A stretch of DNA of 64,000 bases from Paenibacillus sp. FSL R10-2782 (GTDB lineage Bacteria; Bacillota; Bacilli; Paenibacillales; Paenibacillaceae): assembly GCF_038592985.1 (NCBI RefSeq), contig NZ_CP151951.1, forward strand, positions 3,091,001 through 3,155,000, in the 5' to 3' direction. Position 1 is the first letter of the stretch; the number at the start of each line of letters is the position of its first letter. This document shows, in pieces, positions 49,401 through 59,410 of the stretch. The position numbers and the translations under genes are program-made. The notes beneath the pieces are model-generated. The model worked only from the letters and a program-made list of their open reading frames with translations, did not search any database and was not told the DNA's origin.

Positions 49401-52268
49401 TTATGCCTCTGTCTCCGGGGCGGATTGGAGCCACTCGGCGATGCGGGGCACCATTTGCTCCGTCGGCATATGCTCCATTTTTGGTCCCGGTAACGAGTAC
49501 AAAAAGTGCTTTCCGTAATAGGATTCGATCACACGTGTATCGTAAACGATAACGACCCCGTGATCGCTCGCCGTACGTACCAAACGTCCAAATCCCTGTT
49601 TGAAACGAATGACGGCCTGCGGAACAGACAGCTTCATAAAAGGATTTTTCTTCTGCTGCTGGAGCAGCTCACTTTTAGCCTCCAGCAGCGGGTGATTCGG
49701 CGGTTGGAACGGCAAGCGGACAATGGCCAGACACGTCAGCGCCTTGCCCGGAATATCGACGCCTTCCCAGAAGCTGCTGGTTCCCAGCAACACAGAAGCT
49801 TTGGCTTCCTGAAAACGTCGGGTCAGCTTGCTGCGGCTCCCACTGTCTACGCCCTGCCCCAGCACGGTGATGTCGCTGGATGCCAACGCCTCCTTAAGCG
49901 GCTCATACACCTGCCGGAGCATGCGGTAGGAGGTAAAGAGAACGAGCATTCTCCCCTGCGTCGCTTGGGCAGTCGCACCTAGCGAGCTGACGAGCATATC
50001 TACAAAATGCTCGTCTCCTACACTGCCCTTCACGCTCGGAAAATCCCTTGGAATGACTAGCAGCACCTGATCCCTGTAATTGAAGGGTGACGGAAGCTGC
50101 GTAGTCATCAGCCGCCCTTGATCTGCGGCCTCCTGCAAGCCGAGCTGATCGGTCATGTACTGAAACGACTTATCCACTGACAAGGTAGCAGACGTCAGAA
50201 TAATGCTCCTTTTTTTGTCAAAAAACATTTCTTTCAGCTGGCGGCTCACATCGACGGGCACCGCATAAAATTGTAGCGACTTGCTGCGGAATTGCCCGCT
50301 CGCTTCGAGCCAATATACGGTCGTCTCATCATCCAGACGCATAAAAAAACGCAAGCTTTCCCTAATGCCTGCCAAATCCTTAAGCAGCCCCGTAATATCT
50401 GTAATGAGGCTGTCAGCCGCATAATCGTCATGTTCTTCTTTCACGTCGAGCACCAGCTTGTCGCCCTTGCGCAAAATTTCGCTCAACGTTACATAAATCT
50501 GATTTTCCAGCGCAGCAGCCTGATCCCACTTGGCAGGCTTGGCCGACGGCTTGAGACGGGAAGAAAACTGCCCTGTTTCGCCCGGTGTCGCATCACTTCG
50601 CTCCGGCAGCATGCCAAACAGCTTGTCGCTCAGCAGATCCCAAGTCTCCTTGACCTCCAGCACGAGCGGATACAGTTGGTCAATGGTAGCAGCCCAATCC
50701 GTCGATTTCTCATGCCCCGACTTTGCCAACTGCTGACGCAGCGAAGGCAATTGTCCGTTCTTGCTGTCCTTGAACAACCGGGTCAGCGTATGCAAGAGTG
50801 TGAAATATTTCATATGCATGCCCAGGTGCTTACCAGCGACTTCCTCCAGATGATGCGCTTCATCAATGACCAGATGCTCATAACTCGGCAACAGCTGATG
50901 ACTCGCTTTTACGTCCGTGAACAGCTTGGAATGATTCGTAATGACCACATCGGCTATTCCCGCCTCATGGCGCGCACGATGATAAAAACATTTGCGGAAC
51001 CATGGACAAGAACGACCAAGACAAGACTCGGAATCACTGGCCACCGTTTCCCAAAAATCTCCACCACGATTGCTTAGATTCAGTTCTTCATCATCGCCAG
51101 TTTCGGTCAACGTCAGCCAGACGATCATCTGGGCCGCTGTAATTAAATCTTCCTTCGGCGTTGCGAAGTCTCTTCTGTTTATTTTATGTTCAAACTTACG
51201 AAGACACAAATAATGTCCTCGGCCCTTAAAAATGGCAGCCCGGAACGGGAACGGGATCACCTTGGTCAGCATCGGAATATCACGCTCACGTAATTGCTCC
51301 TGTAGGTTGATCGTATGCGTACTTACCATGACTCGCTGTCCATTTTTCACACTATGGTACAGCGAAGGGAGCAAATAACCGAGGGACTTGCCTGTCCCCG
51401 TACCCGCCTCGATCAACAGGTGCTTGTCCTCACTCAGCGCCTGATTCACACCCGCAATCATTTGCGTCTGCGCCTCGCGTTCCTCATATTGGCTCAAAGA
51501 TGAACGTAAATTGTCTCGGACATCATCCATGTATTCCTCAAAGGAAACACCTGCCAGCGGATTGGGGTCGTCCTCTCTGCGAGGGGCATTTAGCTCCGTC
51601 CAATCCTCCACCTTCAGTGCAAGCTGACGTAAAAACTGATGACCCTCCAAATCCTGAATAGGATCATGCTCTTTGTCTTCACGCACCCCGTCCAAAAACC
51701 ATCCGAGGTCACTGTCTTCCTCTGCGAACAAATCACTGAGCCGCTGTATCGTAATCAAAGGCAGCGCGTGAAGCTCATCCAGACATTTTAAAAACACCTC
51801 AGCCGTAGCCAACGCGTCGCTGTCCGCTTGATGGGGTCGGTCATGCGCCAGCCCAAACTCAGAAGAAACAAAACCCAGCTGATAGGAAGATAGCGATGGA
51901 AACATGATTTTCAGAAAATCCATCGTATCCAAAATTCTGCCGGTAAACGGCAAGTACCCGCACCGATCCAAAGCGTTTTGCAAAAAATTAAAATCAAACG
52001 CCACATTATGGCCGACCAGCACGACATCGTCCAGCATAGGTACAAGCTCCATCATCATCTCTTCGAGGGCAGGAGCATCCTTGACGTCATCGTCTGTAAT
52101 CCCGGTCAATCCGGTAATAAAAGGCGGAATGGATCTGCCAGGGTTCACATAAGAACCGTAAACACGGGAAATGCTGTTATCATGCTCTATAATTGCAAGT
52201 CCGACTTGAATGATGTCATCCGCGGACTGGGTGCCTGTCGTTTCAAAATCCAATACCGCAAATTTCAT
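49401..52268 (-). CDS. dinG: DinG-family helicase with N-terminal exonuclease domain
   Basis: A 955-residue protein. Residues 1-170 are a DnaQ-like 3'-5' exonuclease (VLDFETTGTQ, GHNVAFDFNFL, HQADSDALAT). Then follows an XPD/DinG superfamily 2 helicase (Walker A EAGTGTGKSLGYL, DEAH as VIDEAHHLEE, late motif FWEGVDIPG). Four cysteines are spaced as in Fe-S DinG proteins: LCLRKF, then CLGRSCPWFRKC (C-x4-C-x5-C). It acts on DNA repair intermediates or R-loops. It lies downstream of the TPR gene, in the conserved panBCD-dinG neighbourhood. Confidence 0.93.
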   Translation of the reverse strand: MKFAVLDFETTGTQSADDIIQVGLAIIEHDNSISRVYGSYVNPGRSIPPFITGLTGITDDDVKDAPALEEMMMELVPMLDDVVLVGHNVAFDFNFLQNALDRCGYLPFTGRILDTMDFLKIMFPSLSSYQLGFVSSEFGLAHDRPHQADSDALATAEVFLKCLDELHALPLITIQRLSDLFAEEDSDLGWFLDGVREDKEHDPIQDLEGHQFLRQLALKVEDWTELNAPRREDDPNPLAGVSFEEYMDDVRDNLRSSLSQYEEREAQTQMIAGVNQALSEDKHLLIEAGTGTGKSLGYLLPSLYHSVKNGQRVMVSTHTINLQEQLRERDIPMLTKVIPFPFRAAIFKGRGHYLCLRKFEHKINRRDFATPKEDLITAAQMIVWLTLTETGDDEELNLSNRGGDFWETVASDSESCLGRSCPWFRKCFYHRARHEAGIADVVITNHSKLFTDVKASHQLLPSYEHLVIDEAHHLEEVAGKHLGMHMKYFTLLHTLTRLFKDSKNGQLPSLRQQLAKSGHEKSTDWAATIDQLYPLVLEVKETWDLLSDKLFGMLPERSDATPGETGQFSSRLKPSAKPAKWDQAAALENQIYVTLSEILRKGDKLVLDVKEEHDDYAADSLITDITGLLKDLAGIRESLRFFMRLDDETTVYWLEASGQFRSKSLQFYAVPVDVSRQLKEMFFDKKRSIILTSATLSVDKSFQYMTDQLGLQEAADQGRLMTTQLPSPFNYRDQVLLVIPRDFPSVKGSVGDEHFVDMLVSSLGATAQATQGRMLVLFTSYRMLRQVYEPLKEALASSDITVLGQGVDSGSRSKLTRRFQEAKASVLLGTSSFWEGVDIPGKALTCLAIVRLPFQPPNHPLLEAKSELLQQQKKNPFMKLSVPQAVIRFKQGFGRLVRTASDHGVVIVYDTRVIESYYGKHFLYSLPGPKMEHMPTEQMVPRIAEWLQSAPETEA

Positions 52269-52360
52269 TCGGGCTTAATCCTTTCTTTTGACACATACAA
52301 AAATAATAACTTTATATAATAGCATAGCAGAAGATCGCCTGTTTGGAAATTAAGACAGCC

Positions 52361-52409
52361 AAAAAAGACGATACACACACCGCCTGGGAAGGTGGATATG
52401 CATCGTCTC
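52361..52409 (-). terminator. Terminator after the TPR gene
   Basis: On the minus strand AGACGAT...ATCGTCT is followed by TTTTTTGG. It lies between the TPR gene and dinG, so dinG probably has its own promoter in 52270-52360. Confidence 0.75.
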
Positions 52410-52425
52410 AATCGGTGTCTGACAA

Positions 52426-53079
52426 CTACAGCCAGGTCATTATGGAGCTGTCGTACCGAAGCATTTCGGCATCCGACAAACAAGCTTCCATATTGTGCAA
52501 CGGCTCGGGCAACGCAGGATCGAACTGATGAGCGAGAGCAAAACATTTTTGCGCCTCCTCCACATCAGCCTGCTTGGCCATAAGACAGCCCAACGCATTA
52601 TAGATGACCGCTTTCAGTCGGGACTGCTCTGTCAGGTGCAGCACCTTCTGAAAATGGCTCACAGCCTCCGCTGTATCCTCCAGTTGAAAATACGCCATCC
52701 CCATATACATACGGCTCTGCCAGCTGTTCGGAAAATGCTGTAGTACCTGTTCAAACTGACGGATGGCCTCAGGATACATGAGCAGTCGGTAATACCCTTG
52801 ACCCCGAGTAAAGGCAGGCAGCTCCTTTTCAGGCAGTGCCTTTTCAGATAGCTCCGTGTCAGACATACCGGACTCTGCGGAAAAACCAGCAGCCCGCAGG
52901 CGAACCATTTTTTCCTCAAAGGCAAGCCATTCATCCATAATTCCGTCACTCATTCTCCGCAGCAAATTCCAGTACTGTAGCAACTCCTGCCTGCGGGAGC
53001 CCTGGGCTGATGGGTAATGCTTCACGATATCATCTAACATGCTGTTCATTTCTGCGAATACATGCTTGAACATGTGCAT
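52426..53079 (-). CDS. Tetratricopeptide-repeat protein
   Basis: A 217-residue cytoplasmic protein. Residues 85-190 hold three TPR units (YYRLLMYPEAIRQFEQVLQHFP, SRMYMGMAYFQLEDTAEAVSHF, ALGCLMAKQADVEEAQKCFALA). The first 80 residues are helical. It is likely a protein-interaction adaptor; no specific partner can be named. The start could also be ATG 53073. It is downstream of panD with a 76-base gap. Confidence 0.8.
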   Translation of the reverse strand: MHMFKHVFAEMNSMLDDIVKHYPSAQGSRRQELLQYWNLLRRMSDGIMDEWLAFEEKMVRLRAAGFSAESGMSDTELSEKALPEKELPAFTRGQGYYRLLMYPEAIRQFEQVLQHFPNSWQSRMYMGMAYFQLEDTAEAVSHFQKVLHLTEQSRLKAVIYNALGCLMAKQADVEEAQKCFALAHQFDPALPEPLHNMEACLSDAEMLRYDSSIMTWL

Positions 53080-53155
53080 CCCGCCCTTACGAAAGATGGA
53101 TTATTACACTCACATTTTTCGCTTAAAGGACGGGTTTCATCCGTACTCCCATTCA

Positions 53156-53539
53156 TTACATGATCGTAGCGTGTACTTCCTTATTCGCCGTTTGGGCCGG
53201 TTTATTATGTTCATCGACGAATACCACGGTCGGTTTGTATGTTTTGGCCTCTTCATTCGACATGGAAGCGTAGGAAATTATAATGACTGTATCCCCGGGC
53301 TGCACCAGACGCGCTGCTGCGCCGTTGAGACAAATTACGCCGCTACCACGCGGTCCGGGAATAACGTAAGTTTCCAGCCGGGCTCCGTTGTTATTGTTCA
53401 CAATTTGTACCTTTTCATTCTCTAGCAGATCGGAAGTCTCCATCAAATCCTCATCAATGGTAATACTACCCACATAGTTGAGGTTGGCTTCGGTAACCGT
53501 CGCCCGGTGAATTTTGGATTTCATCATTGTTCTAAACAT
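53156..53539 (-). CDS. panD: Aspartate 1-decarboxylase
   Basis: Makes beta-alanine for pantothenate. 127 residues, a pyruvoyl enzyme made as a proenzyme that cleaves itself between Gly and Ser in YVGSITID (Ser-25 becomes the pyruvoyl group). Further motifs are [18 protein letters not shown] and DTVIIISYA. It overlaps panC by 8 bases. Confidence 0.97.
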   Translation of the reverse strand: MFRTMMKSKIHRATVTEANLNYVGSITIDEDLMETSDLLENEKVQIVNNNNGARLETYVIPGPRGSGVICLNGAAARLVQPGDTVIIISYASMSNEEAKTYKPTVVFVDEHNKPAQTANKEVHATIM

Positions 53540-54470
53540 GGGAGAGCACCTCCGCCTTCTGTATTCTTATATTGTCAATCAGTCGGGTGTTCCCAAACTT
53601 TACAGCCAGCGCTACAATGATGTCTTCTTCAACATCGCTTAGCCGCTGCTCGGGAAGAAGGGGCTCCAGACCGGGAAAGGTTAAGATTTCAATGTAGTCA
53701 ATGTCCGCCAATGGTGAAGAAGTAATGGTGGACTCCACCATTTGGTATAACTGAACGATCGTAAACGTGTTCTGAGCAACATCTTCGCTCACTTCACGCA
53801 CCTTGCGCAGTGACTGTGACAGCACCAATGCCTGCTCCCGCTGTTCCGCGCTCAGATACACATTACGCGAGCTAAGGGCCAAACCATCGGCCTCCCTGAC
53901 GATAGGACAAGGAACGATAGTGACATTCATATTGAGGTCGGTTACCATTTGCTGGAGCACTGCTACCTGCTGAGCGTCCTTCATGCCGAAGAAGGCCAGA
54001 TCAGGACCTACCATATTAAAAAGCTTGGCAACTACAGTGGTCACACCGTCAAAATGCCCTGGACGTGAAGCGCCACATAACCGATCCGTCAAAGAGGATA
54101 CGCGAATTTTCGTACGGGTTGGCTGCGGATACATTTCCGCTACAGTTGGCAAAAATACGATATCCACGCCTTCACGCCGAGCCACCTCCAAATCACGCGC
54201 TTCATCACGGGGGTAGCTGTCGAGATCCTCGTTAGGCCCGAATTGAATCGGGTTGACAAAAATGCTGAGTACCACCGTATCTGCCATTTCACGCGCCTTA
54301 TGCATTAAACTCGCATGGCCTTCATGCAAATACCCCATCGTCGGCACAAAGCCGACTGTATGTTGTTGCGTAGCAGCAAAACCGTATTCCGCTTTTTCTC
54401 CGTTTGCACCAAGCTGCCGACGTTCAGCAATTGCCTGTCGAAGCTGAGCCACTTCTCTTACGATCATCAT
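53532..54470 (-). CDS. panC: Pantothenate synthetase
   Basis: ATP-dependent joining of pantoate and beta-alanine. 312 residues. Nucleotidyltransferase motifs: [16 protein letters not shown] (HxGH) and the KMSKS-like region [13 protein letters not shown]; pantoate contacts lie in [18 protein letters not shown]. An insert of about 15 residues near the N-terminus ([20 protein letters not shown]) is longer than usual. The start overlaps the panB stop (ATGA). Confidence 0.96.
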   Translation of the reverse strand: MMIVREVAQLRQAIAERRQLGANGEKAEYGFAATQQHTVGFVPTMGYLHEGHASLMHKAREMADTVVLSIFVNPIQFGPNEDLDSYPRDEARDLEVARREGVDIVFLPTVAEMYPQPTRTKIRVSSLTDRLCGASRPGHFDGVTTVVAKLFNMVGPDLAFFGMKDAQQVAVLQQMVTDLNMNVTIVPCPIVREADGLALSSRNVYLSAEQREQALVLSQSLRKVREVSEDVAQNTFTIVQLYQMVESTITSSPLADIDYIEILTFPGLEPLLPEQRLSDVEEDIIVALAVKFGNTRLIDNIRIQKAEVLSHV

Positions 54471-55396
54471 GACCGGGATTCCACCTTTTCCTTAGCCTGT
54501 TCCTCTTGTTTATCTTGTTTCTGTACCTGTGCCTTTGCATGACCTTTCTTGTGGCCGTAGAGCGCCTCTACAACGCTGTCGTCGGCGCTAAACACATGCT
54601 CTTCAGCCGGGAAGGCTCGCCCCTTCACATCGCTCACATACTGCTCGATGCTACTGCGAATCAAACCGCCGACATCGGCATAGGTTTTGACAAAACGTTT
54701 GCTGTAATAAGGCGATGCATATTGAATCAGATCGTGATAAACAAGCACCTGACCGTCACATCCGCGTCCTGCTCCAATTCCAATGGTTGGAATGGATAGT
54801 TCTTTGGAAATAGCCGTTGCCACCTCCTCAGTCACCAGCTCAAGCACGATGCCAAAGGCTCCCGCCTGCTCCAGCGCCTTGGCGTCTGCCAGCAGCCGCC
54901 GTGCGTCCGCTTCGTCCTTGCCTTGAATGCGGTAGCCGCCAAGCTGGTTGACTGACTGCGGTGTAAGACCGATATGCCCCAGTACAGGTACACCTGCCTG
55001 AACAGTCGCTTTTACGACGTCGGCAATTTCTGCACCGCCCTCCAATTTGACAGCATGCGCATGTCCTTCCTGCATCAGACGACGGATGCCCTGGAGGCTT
55101 TCAGATACGCTGCCGTGATATGTCATAAACGGCATGTCAGCTATAATAAACGTATGCTCCGCGCCTCTCGCTACCGCTCGGGAATGATATACGATATCAT
55201 CCAGTGTTACGGGAATGGTTGAATCATAGCCGAGAACGACATTGCCCAGCGAGTCGCCCACGAGTATCATGTCAATTCCAGCCTCCTCGGCTATTTTCGC
55301 TGATGGATAATCGTAGGCAGTCAGCATACTAAGCGGAATGCCCTCCCGCTTCATTTTTTTCATTTTCACAATATTCAGTGCTTGTTTTCCTGCCAT
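54467..55396 (-). CDS. panB: 3-methyl-2-oxobutanoate hydroxymethyltransferase
   Basis: First step of pantothenate synthesis: transfers a hydroxymethyl group from methylenetetrahydrofolate to ketoisovalerate. 309 residues from ATG 55396, preceded by GGAAGGGAG. Motifs: SMLTAYDYPSAKIAEEAG, ILVGDSLGNVVLGYDST (Mg-binding Asp) and GHIGLTPQSVNQLGG. The C-terminal tail is Lys/Glu/Gln-rich and variable. First gene of panBCD. Confidence 0.96.
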   Translation of the reverse strand: MAGKQALNIVKMKKMKREGIPLSMLTAYDYPSAKIAEEAGIDMILVGDSLGNVVLGYDSTIPVTLDDIVYHSRAVARGAEHTFIIADMPFMTYHGSVSESLQGIRRLMQEGHAHAVKLEGGAEIADVVKATVQAGVPVLGHIGLTPQSVNQLGGYRIQGKDEADARRLLADAKALEQAGAFGIVLELVTEEVATAISKELSIPTIGIGAGRGCDGQVLVYHDLIQYASPYYSKRFVKTYADVGGLIRSSIEQYVSDVKGRAFPAEEHVFSADDSVVEALYGHKKGHAKAQVQKQDKQEEQAKEKVESRS

Positions 55397-55660
55397 GGTA
55401 CATGGCTCCCTTCCATCTTTTTTTGGCACAAAAAATAACCTTTTATGAACGCCTGTACACTTGCGTCATCAAAAGGTCCGAACAGCCAAAAAAGACACTC
55501 ATTTTGAGATCGTCCCTTCTGTCTCGGTCCTGTTCGGCTCAGAGCAGAATCCAACGTAACCTTCAAATGAAGTTATGATGGTCTAACTTGCTTGCAATAG
55601 TGGAGCATGTGCCCCGGAGTGCAGCTCGGACCGTCCGATGCCGCCTCCTGCACAGTATAA
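55397..55660 (-). promoter_or_regulatory. Long leader and promoter of panBCD
   Basis: On the minus strand a -10 TATACT (55659-55654) lies 17 bases after GTGAAA. The transcript would start near 55647, about 250 bases before panB. In the leader CCGAACAG and CTGTTCGG can form an 8-bp stem, and CGGACGGTCCG folds nearer the start. A structured leader is possible, but I could not match a known riboswitch. No other gene is seen in 55397-55735. Confidence 0.4.
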
Positions 55661-55735
55661 CAAAAAACATCAGCTTTTTCACGTGAAGTTTTACATAGAA
55701 AAAAGAACAATTACAGTCGCTATGCTCTGCTAAGA

Positions 55736-56716
55736 CTACCCCTGTAATTGTACATCACCGGAAACGACCTGTATTCGCTCTCCCTGCTCCGTTTCAACCA
55801 CCAGCGCTCCCGAAGGGTCCAAACCGACGGCTGTACCTTCCACCGCTTTTCCTTGTCCCGTATGTGCCCGCACGAAGCGATTCATCGTTACGGATAGCAC
55901 CTCCCACAGCATCGCAACAGGCTGAAAGCCCTGATCCGCATACAGCGCACATAGCTGCTCCATTTCTTCCAACACCGCGGCAATTAGTGCAGTACGGTCG
56001 ATTGCTCGACCAGCCTCTATTCTCAGGGACGTCCCCACTTGTGACAGTTCTTCCGGGTAATCCTCTGTATTTAAATTTACATCAATGCCGATACCTGCAA
56101 TGCAATAGCGAACCCGCTGATCCTCTGTTGAAGATTCCAGCAGAATACCGCACACTTTGCGACCATGAACAAGCAGATCGTTCGGCCATTTGATGCCCAC
56201 TTCCACACCCGTCAACCGACGAATGGCTCTACATACCGCTACACCTGTAAGCAGTGTCAACTGAGGAGTAAAGCCCAAAGGCTGGTTCGGACGCAACACA
56301 ATGCTCATCCAGACGCCTTTGCCCCGAGGTGAAAACCACTTTCGGCCCAAGCGCCCCCGCCCCGCTGTCTGCTCCTCCGCCAGAACTACTGTCCCCTGAG
56401 GCGCGCCCTCTTCTGCCAGACGCATAGCATCCTGCTGGGTAGAGACCGTCGAGTCCAGCACAACTATACGTTGTCCAAACGATTGGGTATTTAGCATATA
56501 TGCCAGTTTGGAGACCTCCAGCCGATCGGGTCGGGACACAATCCGATAACCCTTACGCGAGGAAGCTTCAATGTTGTAGCCCAGTTCACGCAGCTTGTTG
56601 ATCTGCTTCCATACGGCTGTACGGCTGACCGAGAGGCGACGGCTGATTTCCTCTCCCGATACATAATCAGATAAACCTTCCTCCAGTATGCCTAATAGTC
56701 TTTCATGATTATTCAC
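55736..56716 (-). CDS. birA: Bifunctional biotin-protein ligase / biotin operon repressor
   Basis: A 326-residue protein. It activates biotin and attaches it to carboxylases, and as biotinyl-AMP holorepressor binds bio operators. The N-terminal HTH (YVSGEEISRRLSVSRTAVWKQI) makes it the regulatory type. The catalytic domain has TAGRGRLGRKWFSPRGKGVW and IKWPNDLLVHGRKVCGIL. GTG 56716 overlaps the cca stop by 8 bases. Confidence 0.96.
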   Translation of the reverse strand: MNNHERLLGILEEGLSDYVSGEEISRRLSVSRTAVWKQINKLRELGYNIEASSRKGYRIVSRPDRLEVSKLAYMLNTQSFGQRIVVLDSTVSTQQDAMRLAEEGAPQGTVVLAEEQTAGRGRLGRKWFSPRGKGVWMSIVLRPNQPLGFTPQLTLLTGVAVCRAIRRLTGVEVGIKWPNDLLVHGRKVCGILLESSTEDQRVRYCIAGIGIDVNLNTEDYPEELSQVGTSLRIEAGRAIDRTALIAAVLEEMEQLCALYADQGFQPVAMLWEVLSVTMNRFVRAHTGQGKAVEGTAVGLDPSGALVVETEQGERIQVVSGDVQLQG

Positions 56717-58031
56717 TACTCATCACCCGTTTCGCTTCTTGAAGCAATGCTTCTGTTACATTAGGAATATCTCCGCAGGCGGTAACCAGCAAAAGTCGTT
56801 CCATCGTCTGACCCAGCCAAGGCCCCCCCGGTCGATCCATCGCCTGAACCAGTTCATTTCCTGTAATATTTAAATCTTTGATACGAACGACTGCGGTTTG
56901 CTTCGTCCACGCCTCTGCCAGTTCAGCCATTCTCGCTACATGCTTTTCTGCCTGTGACGGTAATTCGCGGAACGAAGCAGGCAGTGTCTTGTAAAGCTCA
57001 AGCCAGTCTGACGAGGTATCCCGTCCCCATTTAATTAACAGTCGAATCCAACTACGGCGTAGCACCTCATCGTTGATTCCTTCATCTTTCACTGAAGTGG
57101 AACTGTCTGCTATCCCAACAGCACTGTCCGTTAGCTCACGCTCCCATTCTAACAGATGTACCAACCGCAAACGTACAGCGTTGGAGAAAGTCCATGCTCT
57201 TAACAGCTCGTCCGCTGCCTCTGAGGTCAATCTGCAAGACAGCAGCAGCAAACCCCATCGCAGCTCTTCCGGCAGTTGTACCATCCCGCTGAGCGCCTGT
57301 GCTTCACATTGTTCCATGGGAACCGGAACCTTCGTACACGCGAGCAAGCCGCTGCGACCCAGTATTTCCAGTCCACGCAACGGGTCCGGTCCTACCAGCA
57401 TCTTTTCCAGCTCAGCCCGCACACGTTCCATCGCAATGTAACGAAGTCCTTCTTTACGACGGATCATGCCTTTCCATGTGTTGTAGGCTATACGGAACCG
57501 GAATACAGAGGCAAAACGAATGCAACGCAGCATTCGCAGCCCGTCCTCTTCGAAACGTTCCTCGGCTCGTCCCACACAACGAACAAGAGCGGCGCGTAAA
57601 TCGGCTTCCCCTCCGAACGGGTCCACCCTTTCCCCATGTTCATCCATTGCAATTGCGTTCATCGTGAAATCCCGCCGCATCAGATCTTCGCGGATATCCT
57701 TCACAAAAGCGACTTCTGTCGGTCGACGGTGATCGGTATAACCGCTTTCTGTTCTAAAGGTAGTCACTTCGAACGGATGCCCACCCTGCATCACCGTAAC
57801 TGTCCCATGCTGAATCCCAGTCGGAATGACATGAGGGAACAATGCTATGACCTGCTCAGGTTCAGCCGATGTGGTCATATCCATATCATGAATAACGCGG
57901 CCTAATAGTTCATCCCGCACACAACCGCCGACCCAGTAAGCCTCGTAGCCAGCTTTAGTTAGTGTATGTACGACTTCCTTACCATGAAAAGCCATATCCG
58001 GATCAGCATATTGCCAAGTGTTTATTTTCAC
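56709..58031 (-). CDS. cca: CCA tRNA nucleotidyltransferase
   Basis: Adds or repairs the 3' CCA end of tRNAs. 440 residues, class II polymerase beta superfamily. Motifs: YWVGGCVRDELLG, HDMDMTTSAEPEQV (metal Asps), RRDFTMNAIAMDEHG and EDGLRMLRCIRFAS. GTG 58031 follows GGGGGAAA. It is in the bshA-cca-birA order of Bacillus. Confidence 0.96.
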   Translation of the reverse strand: MKINTWQYADPDMAFHGKEVVHTLTKAGYEAYWVGGCVRDELLGRVIHDMDMTTSAEPEQVIALFPHVIPTGIQHGTVTVMQGGHPFEVTTFRTESGYTDHRRPTEVAFVKDIREDLMRRDFTMNAIAMDEHGERVDPFGGEADLRAALVRCVGRAEERFEEDGLRMLRCIRFASVFRFRIAYNTWKGMIRRKEGLRYIAMERVRAELEKMLVGPDPLRGLEILGRSGLLACTKVPVPMEQCEAQALSGMVQLPEELRWGLLLLSCRLTSEAADELLRAWTFSNAVRLRLVHLLEWERELTDSAVGIADSSTSVKDEGINDEVLRRSWIRLLIKWGRDTSSDWLELYKTLPASFRELPSQAEKHVARMAELAEAWTKQTAVVRIKDLNITGNELVQAMDRPGGPWLGQTMERLLLVTACGDIPNVTEALLQEAKRVMSSE

Positions 58032-58088
58032 AGGGTTTCCCCCTTTACTTATAAAGTATTCAAAAGACTTTGATACAAATGACTTATT

Positions 58089-58111
58089 TAAAAAAACGGA
58101 CGCGAGTCCGC
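58089..58111 (-). terminator. Terminator after bshA
   Basis: CGGAC-TCGC-GTCCG hairpin followed by TTTTTTT on the minus strand, a few bases after the bshA stop. The cca gene downstream therefore likely has its own promoter or depends on read-through. Confidence 0.8.
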
Positions 58112-58115
58112 CTTC

Positions 58116-59279
58116 TTAAACGCTAATCGGTTTAAGATCCGGCACCTCGCGTCCCAACACACGGTAATATATTTCCTCATATTGTCGGGTAATCAGCTTA
58201 TCACAGAATACGGTACGAGCCCGCACCAGACAGGCTTCACGAAAACGCTCTGCCATCGCTTCATCCGATAATAGCTGCACCGCATATTCCGCCATCCTCT
58301 CGGTATTGCCGATTTCAGCAAGATAGCCTGTACTCCCGTGAACAACCAATTCAGGCACGCCTCCTGCCTCGGAGCCAATCGTTGGTACTCCACAAGCCAT
58401 CGCTTCCAGAGCAACCAGTCCAAAGCTTTCCTTTTCCGATGGAAGCAGCAGCACATCCGCCATGGAAATCACTTCAGCGATCTGATCCTGCTTGCCCAAA
58501 AAGAACACCTTATCCTGCAAGCCTAAGCTTTCGATTTTGCAGCGGATTTTCGGAAGGTCCGGTCCTTCCCCAACTAACAGCAGCTTTGCAGATACTTTTC
58601 GTTGCACTCTTTCAAATATATCCAGCACGTCCCCCACTCTTTTGACCGGACGGAAGTTTGAAATGTGCATCATTATTTTTTCATTCGGCTGGGCAAAATC
58701 TCTCCGCAGCGCAGCTGCATCCCGCGGATAATATACTCGTTTATCCACAAAATTGTAGGTCAAATCAATCGGGCGTGTAATCTCCAGCGCATCTATCGTC
58801 TCCCGAATCAAATCCTTGGAAACCGCTGTTACCGCGTCACTTTTGTTGATCGCCAGTCGGATTAAATCCTTCAACGATTCATCCTGCGCCAACACCGTAA
58901 TGTCTGTGCCGTGAAGCGTGGTTACTACTTTGAGATGGTCGCCCACCATTTCCTTTGCCAAATAAGCACATACCGCATGTGGTACAGCATAGTGAACATG
59001 GAGTACATCCAAATTTTTCATTTGTGCGACCTGAGCCATTTTGGTCGCCAGCGACAGATCATAAGGCGGATATCTGAACACGTAATAGTCGTTAACCTCG
59101 ACCTCATGATAAAAAATATTTTTCTGGAATTCCCCGCCTAATCTGAACGGAATGCTGTTGGCAATAAAATGGACCTCATGCCCTTTTTCGGCAAGCAACT
59201 TGCCCAACTCTGTAGCCACTACACCAGAACCGCCTAATGACGGATAGCAGGTAATTCCAATTTTCAATTTGTCATTCAA
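58116..59279 (-). CDS. bshA: N-acetyl-alpha-D-glucosaminyl L-malate synthase (bacillithiol)
   Basis: First step of bacillithiol synthesis: joins UDP-GlcNAc and malate. GT4 glycosyltransferase, 387 residues. TTG 59279 is chosen (GGGGG 9 bases upstream) because it gives MNDKLKIGITCYPSLGGSG, matching the family start. Further motifs are TTLHGTDITVL and the nucleotide-binding PSEKESFGLVALEAMACG. It is downstream of bshB1. Confidence 0.95.
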   Translation of the reverse strand: MNDKLKIGITCYPSLGGSGVVATELGKLLAEKGHEVHFIANSIPFRLGGEFQKNIFYHEVEVNDYYVFRYPPYDLSLATKMAQVAQMKNLDVLHVHYAVPHAVCAYLAKEMVGDHLKVVTTLHGTDITVLAQDESLKDLIRLAINKSDAVTAVSKDLIRETIDALEITRPIDLTYNFVDKRVYYPRDAAALRRDFAQPNEKIMMHISNFRPVKRVGDVLDIFERVQRKVSAKLLLVGEGPDLPKIRCKIESLGLQDKVFFLGKQDQIAEVISMADVLLLPSEKESFGLVALEAMACGVPTIGSEAGGVPELVVHGSTGYLAEIGNTERMAEYAVQLLSDEAMAERFREACLVRARTVFCDKLITRQYEEIYYRVLGREVPDLKPISV

Positions 59280-59410
59280 GTTAAGCTGCCCCCTTCCGTC
59301 CATCGGTGATGACTTTTCAATGTTGGTTAACACCAAATACAGTGTGTATTTATAACCGCTACACGAACGGATTCTGTTTATCGTTTATGTGTCAGGATTT
59401 TTATAATCCC

